From Pseudanabaena sp. (GTDB lineage: Bacteria; Cyanobacteriota; Cyanobacteriia; Pseudanabaenales; Pseudanabaenaceae), in contig QBMK01000034.1 in NCBI GenBank assembly GCA_003249035.1, positions 1-41,758 on the forward strand: 41,758 nucleotides of DNA, read 5' to 3'. Positions 17,764-26,441 of the stretch are shown piece after piece. Under the pieces are notes generated by a model. The model did not search any database, was not told the DNA's origin, and worked only from the letters and a program-made list of their open reading frames with translations. Position numbers and translations under genes: made by a program. How positions within the stretch are numbered: position 1 is the first letter of the stretch; each line of letters starts with the position of its first letter.

Positions 17764-18176
17764 TGAGTAAATTCAATCCATTTTATGAGTTCTTGGGATA
17801 GATTACACCGCTTTCGAGTGATGGAATCAATACAAACATGTTTAGTTAATGCTTTTGCGATCGCATTTTTCTCAACACCTTCTATGAATAATTGATATTC
17901 AATTTGAAAAGACTCAGGGCTTAGCAAGGTTTTTATTAGCGAAACCACAATGCGATCGCCGCAGAACATTGGTTTAAAAAAATCAATACTTGCATGGGTA
18001 ATCGGCACTGCAATCGCACCTCCTCGAAAAAAAGATTGAAGTTCAATTCCCGATGCTGCTAACGAAGCTTCGTAGGATTCATGACAAATAGATAATCCAT
18101 TGGCAAAATAGACTACTCCTGCCGCATCAGTGTCGCGAAAATGAATTGTTCGATCGTAAATAAATGCTTGATTCAT
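17760..18176 (-). CDS. 1,4-dihydroxy-2-naphthoyl-CoA hydrolase (hotdog thioesterase)
   Basis: This is a 138-residue single hotdog-fold thioesterase of the 4-hydroxybenzoyl-CoA thioesterase type. The active-site block HFRDTDAAGVVYFANGLSIC includes Asp17, followed by HESYEASL. Cyanobacterial members with this block hydrolyse DHNA-CoA in phylloquinone (vitamin K1) synthesis for photosystem I. The cytosolic location follows from the absence of a signal peptide. It lies downstream of aroF, separated by a strong hairpin, and is coupled to a methyltransferase gene. A broader acyl-CoA role cannot be excluded. Confidence 0.8.
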   Translation of the reverse strand: MNQAFIYDRTIHFRDTDAAGVVYFANGLSICHESYEASLAASGIELQSFFRGGAIAVPITHASIDFFKPMFCGDRIVVSLIKTLLSPESFQIEYQLFIEGVEKNAIAKALTKHVCIDSITRKRCNLSQELIKWIEFTQ

Positions 18177-18185
18177 AGTTCTCTT

Positions 18186-18216
18186 AATAAAGAAGGCGCT
18201 TTGCGCCTTCTTTATT
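18186..18216 (-). terminator. Rho-independent terminator after aroF
   Basis: AATAAAGAAGGCGC and GCGCCTTCTTTATT form a perfect 14-bp stem with a 3-nt loop, starting right at the aroF stop codon. Read on the minus strand the stem ends in a U-rich tail. It separates aroF from the thioesterase, though read-through is possible. Confidence 0.7.
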
Positions 18217-19250
18217 TATGCACGCTCCATTACTTCTGCCATACGATTGATTTTAATCATGAGCTTATCGAAATCATCGAAAGTGAGTGACTGTGGCCCA
18301 TCAGACAAAGCTCTCTTAGGATTGGGATGAACTTCGATCATTAGGGAGTCAACTCCAGCTGCGATCGCCGCTAAACTCATGGATGGCACATACTCTGACC
18401 AACCTGTACCATGACTAGGATCGATCATGATTGGTAAATGTGTTAACTTTCGCAATACAGGAATTGCGGATAAGTCGAGAGTGTTACGGGTATATTCGCG
18501 ATCGAAAGTTCTAATCCCACGTTCACAAAGAATTACATTAGGATTTCCCTCTGCGAGAATATATTCAGCTGCCATCAACCAATCATCAATGGTAGCCGCT
18601 AGACCCCGCTTGAGAAGAATTGGCTTATTCTGTTTACCTACTTGCTTAAGCAATGAGAAGTTCTGCATATTTCTTGCGCCAATTTGCAACACATCTGCAA
18701 CTTCGGCAATTTTGTCAATATCGGCAGTATCCATTACTTCTGTAATAATTCCCAATCCACTTGCTTTACGAGCTGCTGCTAATAGAGATAAAGCGCTCTC
18801 ACCATGCCCCTGAAAAGCATAGGGCGATGTACGTGGCTTATAAGCCCCGCCTCTTAGAAATTGTGCTCCTGCAGCTTTCACGCGCATTGCTGTTTCCACA
18901 ATCATTTCTTCATTTTCAACAGAGCAGGGACCTGCTACTGTCACTAAAGGAAGATTTTCGCCGATCGCAATATCACCATTAGGCGTAGGTACAATCACCA
19001 CGCTCGATTCATTTTGGCGATATTCACGACTAGCGCGTTTAAATGGACGTTCTACCCGCAAAACTGTCTCAATCCAAGGGCTTAATTCTTCGATACGATG
19101 CAGGTCAAGATTGGCTGTCTCACCAACTAGTCCCAACACAACTTTATGTTTTCCCACAATTTTCTCTGGCGATAATCCCCAACTAGATAGTTCTTCGCAG
19201 ATCCGCCCAACTTCTTCTGCGGGTGTACCAATCTTGGTTACTACGATCAC
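18216..19250 (-). CDS. aroF: 3-deoxy-7-phosphoheptulonate synthase (DAHP synthase)
   Basis: This is the first enzyme of the shikimate pathway, condensing phosphoenolpyruvate and erythrose-4-phosphate. Residues about 1-70 form the ferredoxin-like regulatory domain of the AroA-I-beta type. The TIM barrel follows with [12 protein letters not shown] (metal-binding Cys109), [59 protein letters not shown] and [17 protein letters not shown]. The length of 344 is normal. The start is GTG 19250, with a GGAG Shine-Dalgarno seven or so bases upstream. A perfect hairpin sits in the leader (19280-19309). It probably also supplies chorismate for phylloquinone. Confidence 0.93.
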   Translation of the reverse strand: MIVVTKIGTPAEEVGRICEELSSWGLSPEKIVGKHKVVLGLVGETANLDLHRIEELSPWIETVLRVERPFKRASREYRQNESSVVIVPTPNGDIAIGENLPLVTVAGPCSVENEEMIVETAMRVKAAGAQFLRGGAYKPRTSPYAFQGHGESALSLLAAARKASGLGIITEVMDTADIDKIAEVADVLQIGARNMQNFSLLKQVGKQNKPILLKRGLAATIDDWLMAAEYILAEGNPNVILCERGIRTFDREYTRNTLDLSAIPVLRKLTHLPIMIDPSHGTGWSEYVPSMSLAAIAAGVDSLMIEVHPNPKRALSDGPQSLTFDDFDKLMIKINRMAEVMERA

Positions 19251-19279
19251 GGCTAGTCTCCTTTAGTTGTTTTCCTTGA

Positions 19280-19309
19280 ATACAGCCTTTTTCAATAAAA
19301 AGGCTGTAT
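19280..19309 (-). promoter_or_regulatory. Leader hairpin upstream of aroF
   Basis: ATACAGCCTTTTT (19280-19292) and AAAAAGGCTGTAT (19297-19309) are a perfect 13-bp inverted repeat with a 4-nt loop, about 30 nt before the aroF start. No U-run follows in the aroF direction, so it is not a plain terminator. It may be an mRNA-stabilising or regulatory structure. Confidence 0.5.
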
Positions 19310-19758
19310 AGCAACTCTAAATGATATGAGAGGCAAATCCGCAGGGTGCGCTTCTCATAAATCATCACAATCTTACAGCGCTTTGCACTCAAACCCAAAC
19401 CAAGAAACTTCTTGAAAGTATTGCAAATCAATACTCTCAAAAAATTTCTTGTAGTTCGTTTGATGGATAATTGCTTTAATAAATGATTGAGGATTGCTAT
19501 ACATTTTAATTATAAAACTTTAGGCGGATGAGGTAGCGGTCTGATATGAATCGTAGGCTTAAGAAGCAAAGGAAATACTCTGTTCCATAAGCTTCTTAGT
19601 GACATTTGGTGTCCAACGATAGGGTTAATACACCAATCGTGTGATCGTGATCGCATAGCAAACAAAATCCTCGTTAATCCGAATCTTTGATGATATTTAT
19701 AAACACAACCATCTTTTCTTCTCAATACATCAAGATAGTGTCGCGCCAATAAATTGGC
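19310..19758. other. Spacer without a convincing gene
   Basis: This stretch lies between the aroF leader and the small Cys-rich gene. An open frame of 79 codons (19749-19510, minus strand, TTG start 10 nt after the Cys-rich gene stop) could be a small coupled gene. It shows no recognised domain, so it is left uncalled. Confidence 0.4.
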
Positions 19759-20049
19759 TTACAAATCATCTTCCCAGCCGCAGCACTTACAAAGCCATTG
19801 TTCAGGGGGAATCCGCATCCGCGAAAAAGGAGTGCGACATTCAGGACATTTACCAGTAAAGATCGGATGCCACCCAAACTCTGTTTCCATGTCGGGATCG
19901 TAGCTTTTAGGATCTTCGGGTCCCCATAGCTCTGCCGAAACAAAATCGGAGCAAATTCCCCACTCTGGCCCATCAGGATGCACTGCACAGACCAAAAATT
20001 GGGTGTGGGCATAAAAATTACACCGATCGCACAGAGATATTTTTGCCAT
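19759..20049 (-). CDS. Small cysteine-rich (zinc-ribbon-like) protein, function unknown
   Basis: This is a 96-residue protein with nine cysteines. N-terminal CDRC (Cys7, Cys10) with Cys21 and Cys33 form one likely metal site around FLVCAVHPDGPEWGICSDF. C-terminal CPEC (Cys68, Cys71) with CKCC (Cys87-90) form a second. The layout of two zinc-binding knots fits a conserved cyanobacterial hypothetical family, but I cannot name a function. No signal peptide or membrane segment is visible. It follows the DUF3084 gene on the same strand after 58 bp. Confidence 0.75.
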   Translation of the reverse strand: MAKISLCDRCNFYAHTQFLVCAVHPDGPEWGICSDFVSAELWGPEDPKSYDPDMETEFGWHPIFTGKCPECRTPFSRMRIPPEQWLCKCCGWEDDL

Positions 20050-20107
20050 GGGAGTTTTTTTCTCAAAAAATTAGAGGTTACGCTCCATACCATCTCAAGC
20101 TTTTTGG

Positions 20108-21472
20108 TTAGCTAAAGCGAGCGATTTCAATACCATTTTGACGAATTATTAGTTCTAGGATAAGCGAACTAGCAGGAAAAATTGCTTCCTTGGCTACAGC
20201 TTTAATCTCATAGGGAGACTTAAGTTCATTCACTAATTTGAAAAGCTCAGTCAATGCTTCAGGTCGGAAATTGCCAACTTTACCTGTAAGTGGATCAGCT
20301 AAAACTCCCTCACGACGAGCGCGAAAACTAACTAACAAAAATAGCTGTTCAATTCTTGAGGCAAGAGCCTGGGGCGATAGATCGGGGGTAAATTGTAAGG
20401 ACGCGATTTCAGCCCCTGGGGGAAATATTTGACGATTGAGAGTGACATCGGCAGCGATCGCAACTCTTGTTTCGCGCTTTAAAAAATTACCTGCGGAGAG
20501 GATACGAATCACATAGCTTTGTCCATCTTTGATGCGATTTAGTAATCCTTCGATCTGTGCTTCCGTAATTTTAATGACTGGTTCTTGCGGGGCTTGATCT
20601 GGCAGGAAATCTAACAGTTCACGGGCGTTACGCTCGGCTTGTTGAAGTAGTTGCTTACTAGCTTGACGCAATTCAGCCTGATTCAGATCGGGGCGCACAA
20701 CTCCCATAGCTAAAATTTGGTCGGCAAAAATAGCCACGTTGCCCTTACGTAATGCTTCGAGGCTGATCAGCAATTGCTCTCGAGCCGATTCGAGGGAGGA
20801 AACTTCTGCCCCAAGAGCGACTCGTTGTTTTTCAATATCTACCAAGCGCTGCTCTGATTCATCGACCCTTTGTTTTAGGGTTTCGCGATCTCGGGAAATA
20901 CTTGCTAATTCAGTGGAAATTCGTTCTTTTTCATCCCGAAGCTGCTTACTTTCAGCTTGTAGGCTTTCTTGCTCTGCGCTCAAATTTTGGATGCGATCGC
21001 GGAGATCGGCTTCCTGTTTCGATGCCTTTTGAAGATCTTCGTCAGCTTGTTTAAATTTGCTCTCAACGGACTGTAATAAGGTTTGAGTTTCTGATTGTTT
21101 ACGCAAAGCTTGGACTAAAGACTTATTAATTTCCCCTAAACGTTGTTGCGCTTTTTCCTGCTCAGTTTTAGCGGCATTTAGCTCAGTTTCAATTTTTTTC
21201 TTTTGCTCTTGGCTACTGGATAATTCTGAGCGAATACTTTCGAGACGAAATAATCCATCCCTTAGCTGTCCACTTAGTAATAACAAAATCCCTAAGGTCG
21301 AGGCGGAGATCATCCCGCCTGTCGCGATCGTGACGACTGTGGCGGTGTCACGCGGCCTTAATTTGAATATGCTAAGACGCGCTTTTCCAACCTTAGTGCC
21401 AATGCGATCGCCAAGCGTCGCTATGATGCCTCCTAAGATCAAAATCGCTAAAATCAGCGTATATCCAGCCAT
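20108..21472 (-). CDS. DUF3084 membrane-anchored coiled-coil protein
   Basis: This is a 454-residue cyanobacterial protein. Two membrane spans lie at the N-terminus (about residues 3-20, TLILAILILGGIIATLGDRI, and 45-67, VVTIATGGMISASTLGILLL). A long charged coiled coil follows, about residues 75-245, rich in Glu, Lys, Gln and Arg heptads. The C-terminal globular part includes ILAMGVVRPDLNQAELRQAS and GQSYVIRILSAGNFLKRETR, both typical of the DUF3084 family. The domain order suggests a cytoplasmic-membrane scaffold. No biochemical role is established. Its promoter region is shared divergently with the MoxR gene and contains a long palindrome. Confidence 0.87.
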   Translation of the reverse strand: MAGYTLILAILILGGIIATLGDRIGTKVGKARLSIFKLRPRDTATVVTIATGGMISASTLGILLLLSGQLRDGLFRLESIRSELSSSQEQKKKIETELNAAKTEQEKAQQRLGEINKSLVQALRKQSETQTLLQSVESKFKQADEDLQKASKQEADLRDRIQNLSAEQESLQAESKQLRDEKERISTELASISRDRETLKQRVDESEQRLVDIEKQRVALGAEVSSLESAREQLLISLEALRKGNVAIFADQILAMGVVRPDLNQAELRQASKQLLQQAERNARELLDFLPDQAPQEPVIKITEAQIEGLLNRIKDGQSYVIRILSAGNFLKRETRVAIAADVTLNRQIFPPGAEIASLQFTPDLSPQALASRIEQLFLLVSFRARREGVLADPLTGKVGNFRPEALTELFKLVNELKSPYEIKAVAKEAIFPASSLILELIIRQNGIEIARFS

Positions 21473-21617
21473 GTAACTCCTATGTCCTCACGCTGATGAT
21501 CTTAGCAGATTCCAACCCACGACATCAGTATGGGGTAATTCACATAGAGATCGCCAGTTATAAACCCCAAAAAAGAGTTGATTTATTTGGCAATGTAAGA
21601 GATAGCTAGGATAAATC

Positions 21618-21672
21618 AAAACCCAAATAAGTGAAGGCGGCACGAAGTGCCGCCTTCACTTATTTGGGTTTT
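21618..21672. repeat. Interspersed palindrome, copy 1
   Basis: This is a perfect 26-bp inverted repeat (21618-21643 and 21647-21672) with a GAA loop. The outer arm is AAAACCCAAATAAGTGAAGG and the inner stem is GC-rich. It lies in the 387-bp gap between the divergent DUF3084 and MoxR genes, so it is not simply a terminator. The flank ATAGCTAGGATAAATC just outside recurs at the copy near 35.6 kb. GCAATGTAAG occurs inverted further out (21590-21599 and 21680-21689). Confidence 0.85.
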
Positions 21673-21859
21673 AGCAAACCTTACATTGCTATAGCTATAT
21701 TTAGAGAGGATATCTATATCAAAATCAACTATGTGTGTCGTGTTTTAGGCTATGAAAACCCTATAGTTGCTTAAAATATTGCTTTATGGGTAAGCGAACC
21801 GCGATAGGCTAGTATGACAAGTATTGCAAAATTCGATCTTCACAAGCTTGATGGGGAAC

Positions 21860-22798
21860 ATGGAAAAGCAAATCAAAGTACAACAATTAGTTGACAATCT
21901 GGCGAAGGCGATCGTTGGCAAAGATGAAGCCATTCAACTGGTCTTAGTAGCGTTATTTTCAGGTGGTCATGCATTGCTTGAAGATGTCCCTGGAGTGGGC
22001 AAGACTTTGCTCGCTAAGTCCCTTGCTGCATCTATCTCTGGCAAATTTCAACGCGTGCAATGTACACCGGATTTGCTGCCAACCGATATCACTGGTACAA
22101 ATATATGGAATCCTCAAAAAGGTGAATTTCAGTTTTTGCCAGGCCCTGTATTTGCCAATGTTTTGCTGGCTGATGAAATCAATCGGGCGACACCACGTAC
22201 CCAGTCAGCATTACTAGAAGTAATGGAAGAGAGCCAAGTCACAGTTGATGGCATCTCACGGAAAGTACCCTCACCATTTTTTGCGATCGCGACTCAAAAC
22301 CCCATTGAATATCAAGGGACTTTCCCATTACCTGAAGCTCAATTAGATCGTTTTGCGCTCTCCTTTAGCATTGGCTATCCTAACGAAGCAGAAGAGTTGG
22401 AAATGCTGAAACGGATGCAAGTTGGGAAAATTGGTTCCGCTCAGTTAGAACCATGTATCACCCCCGAAGAGGTACTAGACATTCGCGAACTTTGCGCCAA
22501 AGTTCCTGTTAGTGATGCGACTAGCCAATATATCGTTAATGTTGTCCGTGCTACACGTAATGATGAAGAAATAACCCTTGGCGTGAGTCCTAGAGGTACG
22601 ACAGCGTTGTTGCGATCGGTTCAGAGTTATACCTTTATTCAGCAAATGCTCGATCGCGATCGCAAGTCGGATTATGTTTTGCCTGATGATGTAAAGTTCC
22701 TTGCGCCATACGTTTTAGGGCATCGAATTATGGCGGCGGGAAGGCGATCTCCGAAGAAGATCATTCAGCGTTTACTGGATGTTGTGCCAGTTCCTTAA
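21860..22798 (+). CDS. MoxR-family AAA ATPase
   Basis: This AAA_3-type ATPase has about 312 residues from ATG 21860. The Walker A is LEDVPGVGKTLLAKSLAAS, the Walker B is VLLADEINRATPRTQSALLE, followed by MEESQVTVDG and the sensor block FFAIATQNPIEYQGTFPLPE, then AQLDRFALSF. MoxR proteins act as chaperones, usually with VWA-domain partners encoded next door. None is present here: the next gene, purE, is convergent. The start is chosen because an upstream TTG at 21824 lacks family similarity, and GGGGA lies just before this ATG. Alternative ATG 21851 is possible. Confidence 0.9.
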   Translation: MEKQIKVQQLVDNLAKAIVGKDEAIQLVLVALFSGGHALLEDVPGVGKTLLAKSLAASISGKFQRVQCTPDLLPTDITGTNIWNPQKGEFQFLPGPVFANVLLADEINRATPRTQSALLEVMEESQVTVDGISRKVPSPFFAIATQNPIEYQGTFPLPEAQLDRFALSFSIGYPNEAEELEMLKRMQVGKIGSAQLEPCITPEEVLDIRELCAKVPVSDATSQYIVNVVRATRNDEEITLGVSPRGTTALLRSVQSYTFIQQMLDRDRKSDYVLPDDVKFLAPYVLGHRIMAAGRRSPKKIIQRLLDVVPVP

Positions 22799-22914
22799 TT
22801 GCAACCTATTGAGTCAATTTACAATTAGATTGCAATTAAGGAAGCCTTGTAAATATAGCAATGTCAGCTTTGATTTGTTCTAGAGAAACCTTGTGTTGCA
22901 ACACAGCCAATGGA

Positions 22915-23436
22915 TCACATTTGCTGTATGTATTTCTTGCTTCCCAATTTATCTATTTTATCTTGCTTTTCCATTACCATATCTTTTAAAGATTCACGAT
23001 AGGCAATTACTTTTTCTAGAAGTTCAGGATTATGGCTGGCAAGCATCTGCACTGCTAGCAGACCAGCATTATCTGCATTACCGATCGCTACGGTTGCAAC
23101 AGGAATTCCTTTGGGCATTTGCACAATTGAATAGAGTGAATCGATACCGCTAAGATGCTTTGTGGAAACTGGCACACCGATTACTGGCAGAGGAGAAAGG
23201 GCAGCCACCATACCTGGTAAATGAGCAGCACCTCCTGCTCCCGCAATAATTACTCTGATACCGCGAGTATGAGCTGATTTAGCAAATTCCACCATTCTCT
23301 CAGGTGTGCGGTGTGCGGAGATAATCGCGACTTCATGGGGAATATCAAATTGCTGGCAAATAGCGATCGCGCCTTGCATAGTGGGCAGGTCAGAGTCGCT
23401 ACCCATGATGATGCTGACTTGTGGTTGATTTTGCAT
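22915..23436 (-). CDS. purE: N5-carboxyaminoimidazole ribonucleotide mutase
   Basis: This is the class I PurE of purine biosynthesis, which moves the carboxyl group of N5-CAIR to give CAIR. The 173-residue chain shows the N-terminal [10 protein letters not shown] (residues 11-20), the catalytic loop SAHRTPERM with His42, and the glycine-rich [40 protein letters not shown] and [20 protein letters not shown] complete the family pattern. It is monocistronic, convergent with the MoxR gene and upstream of the urate operon on the same strand, with no sign of coupling to it. PurK is not in the window. Confidence 0.95.
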   Translation of the reverse strand: MQNQPQVSIIMGSDSDLPTMQGAIAICQQFDIPHEVAIISAHRTPERMVEFAKSAHTRGIRVIIAGAGGAAHLPGMVAALSPLPVIGVPVSTKHLSGIDSLYSIVQMPKGIPVATVAIGNADNAGLLAVQMLASHNPELLEKVIAYRESLKDMVMEKQDKIDKLGSKKYIQQM

Positions 23437-23590
23437 ATTCTCGGTTTTTTATGTTGAGAAGTAATTATCAGGGATTTTTACCACTAGGACGCTAAAAATC
23501 TCATGATTTGTGATCCTTTTGCCTCATCGTTGGTTTATACCAATTCTTAAGTACAGGACAAAAAATCAAAAATAGAACTCCAAAATTCCC

Positions 23591-23612
23591 TCAACAAATA
23601 TGACACACTACC
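23591..23612. repeat. Solo IS1-type terminal repeat
   Basis: TCAACAAATATGACACACTA then CC matches the right terminal repeat of the IS1 element at 15861-16704 in 21 of 22 positions. No partner end or transposase lies nearby. It is a scar of a lost or deleted copy, lying 8 bp from the puuE stop. Confidence 0.65.
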
Positions 23613-23619
23613 CTTATTC

Positions 23620-24522
23620 TTATTCTGGTTTGTGGTGCTTGTGCCAATGGTGGGCAATGTCAACACGGCGACAAATCCAGACACGATCTCGACTCTGCAC
23701 ATAATCTAGAAATCTAGCTAGCGCCGCTGCCCTCCCTGGCCGTCCGACTAAACGACAATGCAAACCGATGCTCATCATTTTTGGTGATATTTCGCCTTCA
23801 TCATAAAGAACATCAAAAGCATCACGTAAATAGGCAAAAAACTGATCCCCAGAATTAAAACCTTGAGGAGTGGCAAAGCGCATATCATTATTATCGAGTG
23901 TATAGGGAATGATTAAATGCGGCTTGCCATATTCATAATTCCAATAGGGAAGATCATCGGCGTAGCTATCGGAATCATAGAGAAATCCCCCTTCTTCCAC
24001 CACTAAACGGCGAGTATGCTCGCTAGTGCGTCCTGTATACCAGCCAAAAGGTCGTTCTCCTGTAACTTGTGTATGAATAGCGATCGCCTTTTGCAAATGT
24101 TCACGTTCTTGCTCAGGCGAAAAATATTTGTAATCGATCCAGCGATAGCCATGACTAGCAATTTCCCAATCCGCTTCAAGCATGGCTGCGATAGCTTCGG
24201 GATTGCGTGCTAGCGCCATGGCAATACCATAGATAGTTACGGGAATATTGCGATCGCAAAACATCCGATATAAGCGCCAAAATCCTGCTCTACTTCCATA
24301 TTCATAGCAAGATTCCATATTCATATGTCGTAGTCCATGAAATGGAGCCGCACCGACGATCTCAGACAGGAATGTCTCCGAACTACTGTCACCATGCAGA
24401 ATACAGGTTTCACCGCCTTCTTCATAATTAATTACAAACTGGACAGAAACACGCGCGTTATCTTTCCATTTTGCATTGGGAGCAAATCTCCCATAGCCAA
24501 TCATATCTCTTGGGTATGTCAT
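23620..24522 (-). CDS. puuE: Allantoinase, PuuE type (polysaccharide-deacetylase fold)
   Basis: This metal-dependent enzyme opens the allantoin ring to allantoate. The 300-residue chain starts with YPRDMIGYGRFAPNAKW, then VQFVINYEEGGETCILHGD, the PuuE-specific block. The NodB-like core shows WEIASHGYRWIDYKYFSPEQ with metal-ligand His, and GWYTGRTSEHTRRLVVEEGG. The C-terminus has SIGLHCRLVGRPGRAAALAR. It is the last gene of a minus-strand urate-breakdown set, 52 bp after uraD. Length and motifs are normal for the family, and it is unrelated to the amidohydrolase allantoinase. Confidence 0.93.
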   Translation of the reverse strand: MTYPRDMIGYGRFAPNAKWKDNARVSVQFVINYEEGGETCILHGDSSSETFLSEIVGAAPFHGLRHMNMESCYEYGSRAGFWRLYRMFCDRNIPVTIYGIAMALARNPEAIAAMLEADWEIASHGYRWIDYKYFSPEQEREHLQKAIAIHTQVTGERPFGWYTGRTSEHTRRLVVEEGGFLYDSDSYADDLPYWNYEYGKPHLIIPYTLDNNDMRFATPQGFNSGDQFFAYLRDAFDVLYDEGEISPKMMSIGLHCRLVGRPGRAAALARFLDYVQSRDRVWICRRVDIAHHWHKHHKPE

Positions 24523-24574
24523 AGGAGTTAGATATTAAGGGGATTAAGTTAGGCTTTTGACTGCTGGCTGTATG

Positions 24575-25087
24575 TTAATTGGGAACAGCCAAAATTAACC
24601 GCAATCTGGCAATTTCGATAATTTCAGCGATCGCTTGTTTTTTCTCTACTTCCAGATTGTTTTGCAGTCTTTGTTCAAAGGCGGCGAGAATACTCTCTTT
24701 CGTATGGTTACGAACAGCGATAATGAAAGGAAATGCAAACTTATCTTTATAGGCTTGATTGAGATATTGGAAGCGATCGTATTCAATTGCTGAGAGTCGA
24801 TCTAGTCCGATGGTAGATTGCTCCTGTACAGAAGCTTCCGCCATTTTGAATTTGCTACCAAGATCAGGATGAGCGCAAATTAGTTTTATTTGCTCAGGAT
24901 CGCTCATTTTTAAAACAATCGCAGCCATAACTTGATGTAGGCTTTGGACATCAGTAAAGGGACGCGATCGCCATGCTTCAAAGGCTATTTCTGGTGTATG
25001 TTCAAAGATAGAACCGATCGATTCTGTGAATTCTACTTTGCTCATCTGGTTGAGCATATCGATCGTATAAGTCAATGGCAAACTCAA
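24575..25087 (-). CDS. uraD: 2-oxo-4-hydroxy-4-carboxy-5-ureidoimidazoline decarboxylase
   Basis: This OHCU decarboxylase performs the last step giving (S)-allantoin from urate. It is a 170-residue all-helical protein. The catalytic His73 lies in LICAHPDLGSK and the second conserved block SVQEQSTIGLDRL includes Glu90. FPFIIAVRNHTKESILAAFE is the substrate-binding helix region. Its ATG overlaps the TAA/TGA end of the urate hydroxylase gene by 4 bp, so the two are coupled. A 5-hydroxyisourate hydrolase, needed between the two reactions, is not adjacent. Confidence 0.93.
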   Translation of the reverse strand: MSLPLTYTIDMLNQMSKVEFTESIGSIFEHTPEIAFEAWRSRPFTDVQSLHQVMAAIVLKMSDPEQIKLICAHPDLGSKFKMAEASVQEQSTIGLDRLSAIEYDRFQYLNQAYKDKFAFPFIIAVRNHTKESILAAFEQRLQNNLEVEKKQAIAEIIEIARLRLILAVPN

Positions 25088-26253
25088 TGTAATGGCCCTC
25101 CACTAATAATTTTGGCGATGGCTTTGGTGACATCCAAGGGATTCTCTTGCGAGAGTTGGTCATACCACTTTTGGGTAACTTCAGGCTCTTTTCCGTGGAT
25201 TGTTTCCGCGCGATTTCGCGCTTTGTTGACAATTTCAGCGGTGCGGACTTTACGTTCAGTTTCATAACGCCTTAAGGCATCGGGGACACTCAAATTTGTG
25301 GATGTCAAATAATTTGCTAGTACCCAACCATCTTCAATTGCTTGGCATCCACCCTGTCCGAGGTCTGGACAAGTAGCATGGGCAGCATCCCCGAGAAGCG
25401 CCACCCTACCTTTGACCATTTTGTTGATGGGCCCAACATCATGAATCTCCAAACGGGCAACGGATTCAGGGTCAAGGCGATCGATTAATAATTGCACAGG
25501 TTCAGCCCAACCTTGGAAATGTTGTTTCAATTCGTTTTTATAGTTAGAGTGATCGTTAGCTGTTCCTTTAGGTAACGGCACATCAAAAAAGAAATAGAAG
25601 CGATCGCCCGATAAGGGCATTAGCGATGCACGCTTATGTTCTCCCACATAAATTGACCAAGTATCTGCTGCGGCAAGATCTGAACTAATGGGAACTAGAC
25701 CATTCCAATTAACATAGCCAGCGTATTTAGGCTCTACAGATTCGTTGAGAATATATTGACGTAAAATTGAACGAACTCCGTCCGCTGCTACCATTAGATC
25801 GCCAGTGGCAGTGCTGCCATCTTCAAACTTTGCCGTAACATCTCGAAAGCCATCTAGAATACCGATACATTTGGCTCCAAGAGTCAACTTGCCACCCACA
25901 GATTCAAAAGCTTCTAGTAGCACATTTTGTAAATCTCGCCTTGCCACTGGATAAGGACGTTGACCAACTTCCTCGACTAACGGTTGCAATGAAATATGAT
26001 TAAGGAGATTCCCGGAAAGATAGCGGTATTCCATATAGTTCATTTGCCCGCCGATCGCAGCTAGCTTTTGCTCTAAACCAAGATTGTTGAGGACTTTCAC
26101 TCCATTAGACCAAAGTGATATACCTGCACCAATCGGACGCAGATCCCTCACCCGATCGTAAATTTCTACTTCATAACCAGCTTGTCGTAAGGCGATGCCT
26201 GTGGTGAGTCCGCCAATACCTGCACCGATGACAATTGCTTTTAAGCCATACAT
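25084..26253 (-). CDS. hpxO: FAD-dependent urate hydroxylase
   Basis: This is a flavin monooxygenase turning urate into 5-hydroxyisourate. The FAD/NADH-type fold starts with LKAIVIGAGIGGLTTGIALR. FAD contacts appear at YPVARRDLQNVLLEAF and VALLGDAAHATCPDLGQGGC, followed by QAIEDGWVL. The 389-residue length fits HpxO proteins. ATG 26253 is chosen over a far upstream ATG at 26307, because the extra 18 residues precede the conserved beta strand and have no family similarity. It is the first gene of the hpxO-uraD-puuE unit. The pathway would let the cell recover nitrogen from purines. Confidence 0.9.
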   Translation of the reverse strand: MYGLKAIVIGAGIGGLTTGIALRQAGYEVEIYDRVRDLRPIGAGISLWSNGVKVLNNLGLEQKLAAIGGQMNYMEYRYLSGNLLNHISLQPLVEEVGQRPYPVARRDLQNVLLEAFESVGGKLTLGAKCIGILDGFRDVTAKFEDGSTATGDLMVAADGVRSILRQYILNESVEPKYAGYVNWNGLVPISSDLAAADTWSIYVGEHKRASLMPLSGDRFYFFFDVPLPKGTANDHSNYKNELKQHFQGWAEPVQLLIDRLDPESVARLEIHDVGPINKMVKGRVALLGDAAHATCPDLGQGGCQAIEDGWVLANYLTSTNLSVPDALRRYETERKVRTAEIVNKARNRAETIHGKEPEVTQKWYDQLSQENPLDVTKAIAKIISGGPLH

Positions 26254-26350
26254 CGCAACAAACCCATATATTATGTATACAGTATACATGCACATTTTTT
26301 GATGCACATCATAATTTTAAATATAGCTTTCGCCAAGCTGGCTAGAACAT

Positions 26351-26403
26351 AAACCCAAGAATTGATTGGCGGCGCGGTGCGCCGCCAATCAATTCTTGGG
26401 TTT
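26351..26403. repeat. Interspersed palindrome, copy 2
   Basis: This is a perfect 25-bp inverted repeat (26351-26375 and 26379-26403) with loop GGT. The outer arm begins AAACCCAAGAATTGATTGGC and the inner stem is GGCGGCGC. It lies between the menG stop and the hpxO start, where it could also act as a terminator for menG. Confidence 0.85.
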
Positions 26404-26441
26404 TGAAGTGAATGAACTAGTGCAAAGATGAAAACAGGCTT

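Noticed and set aside
19510-19749. Possible small gene of 79 codons after the Cys-rich gene
   Set aside because: It has only a TTG start, no family resemblance and an unusual Arg/His/Pro composition. It could be real but cannot be supported from sequence alone.
21860-22798. MoxR ATPase as part of a MoxR-VWA defence or chaperone cassette
   Set aside because: No VWA-domain or DUF58 partner gene lies on either side. The next gene is convergent purE.
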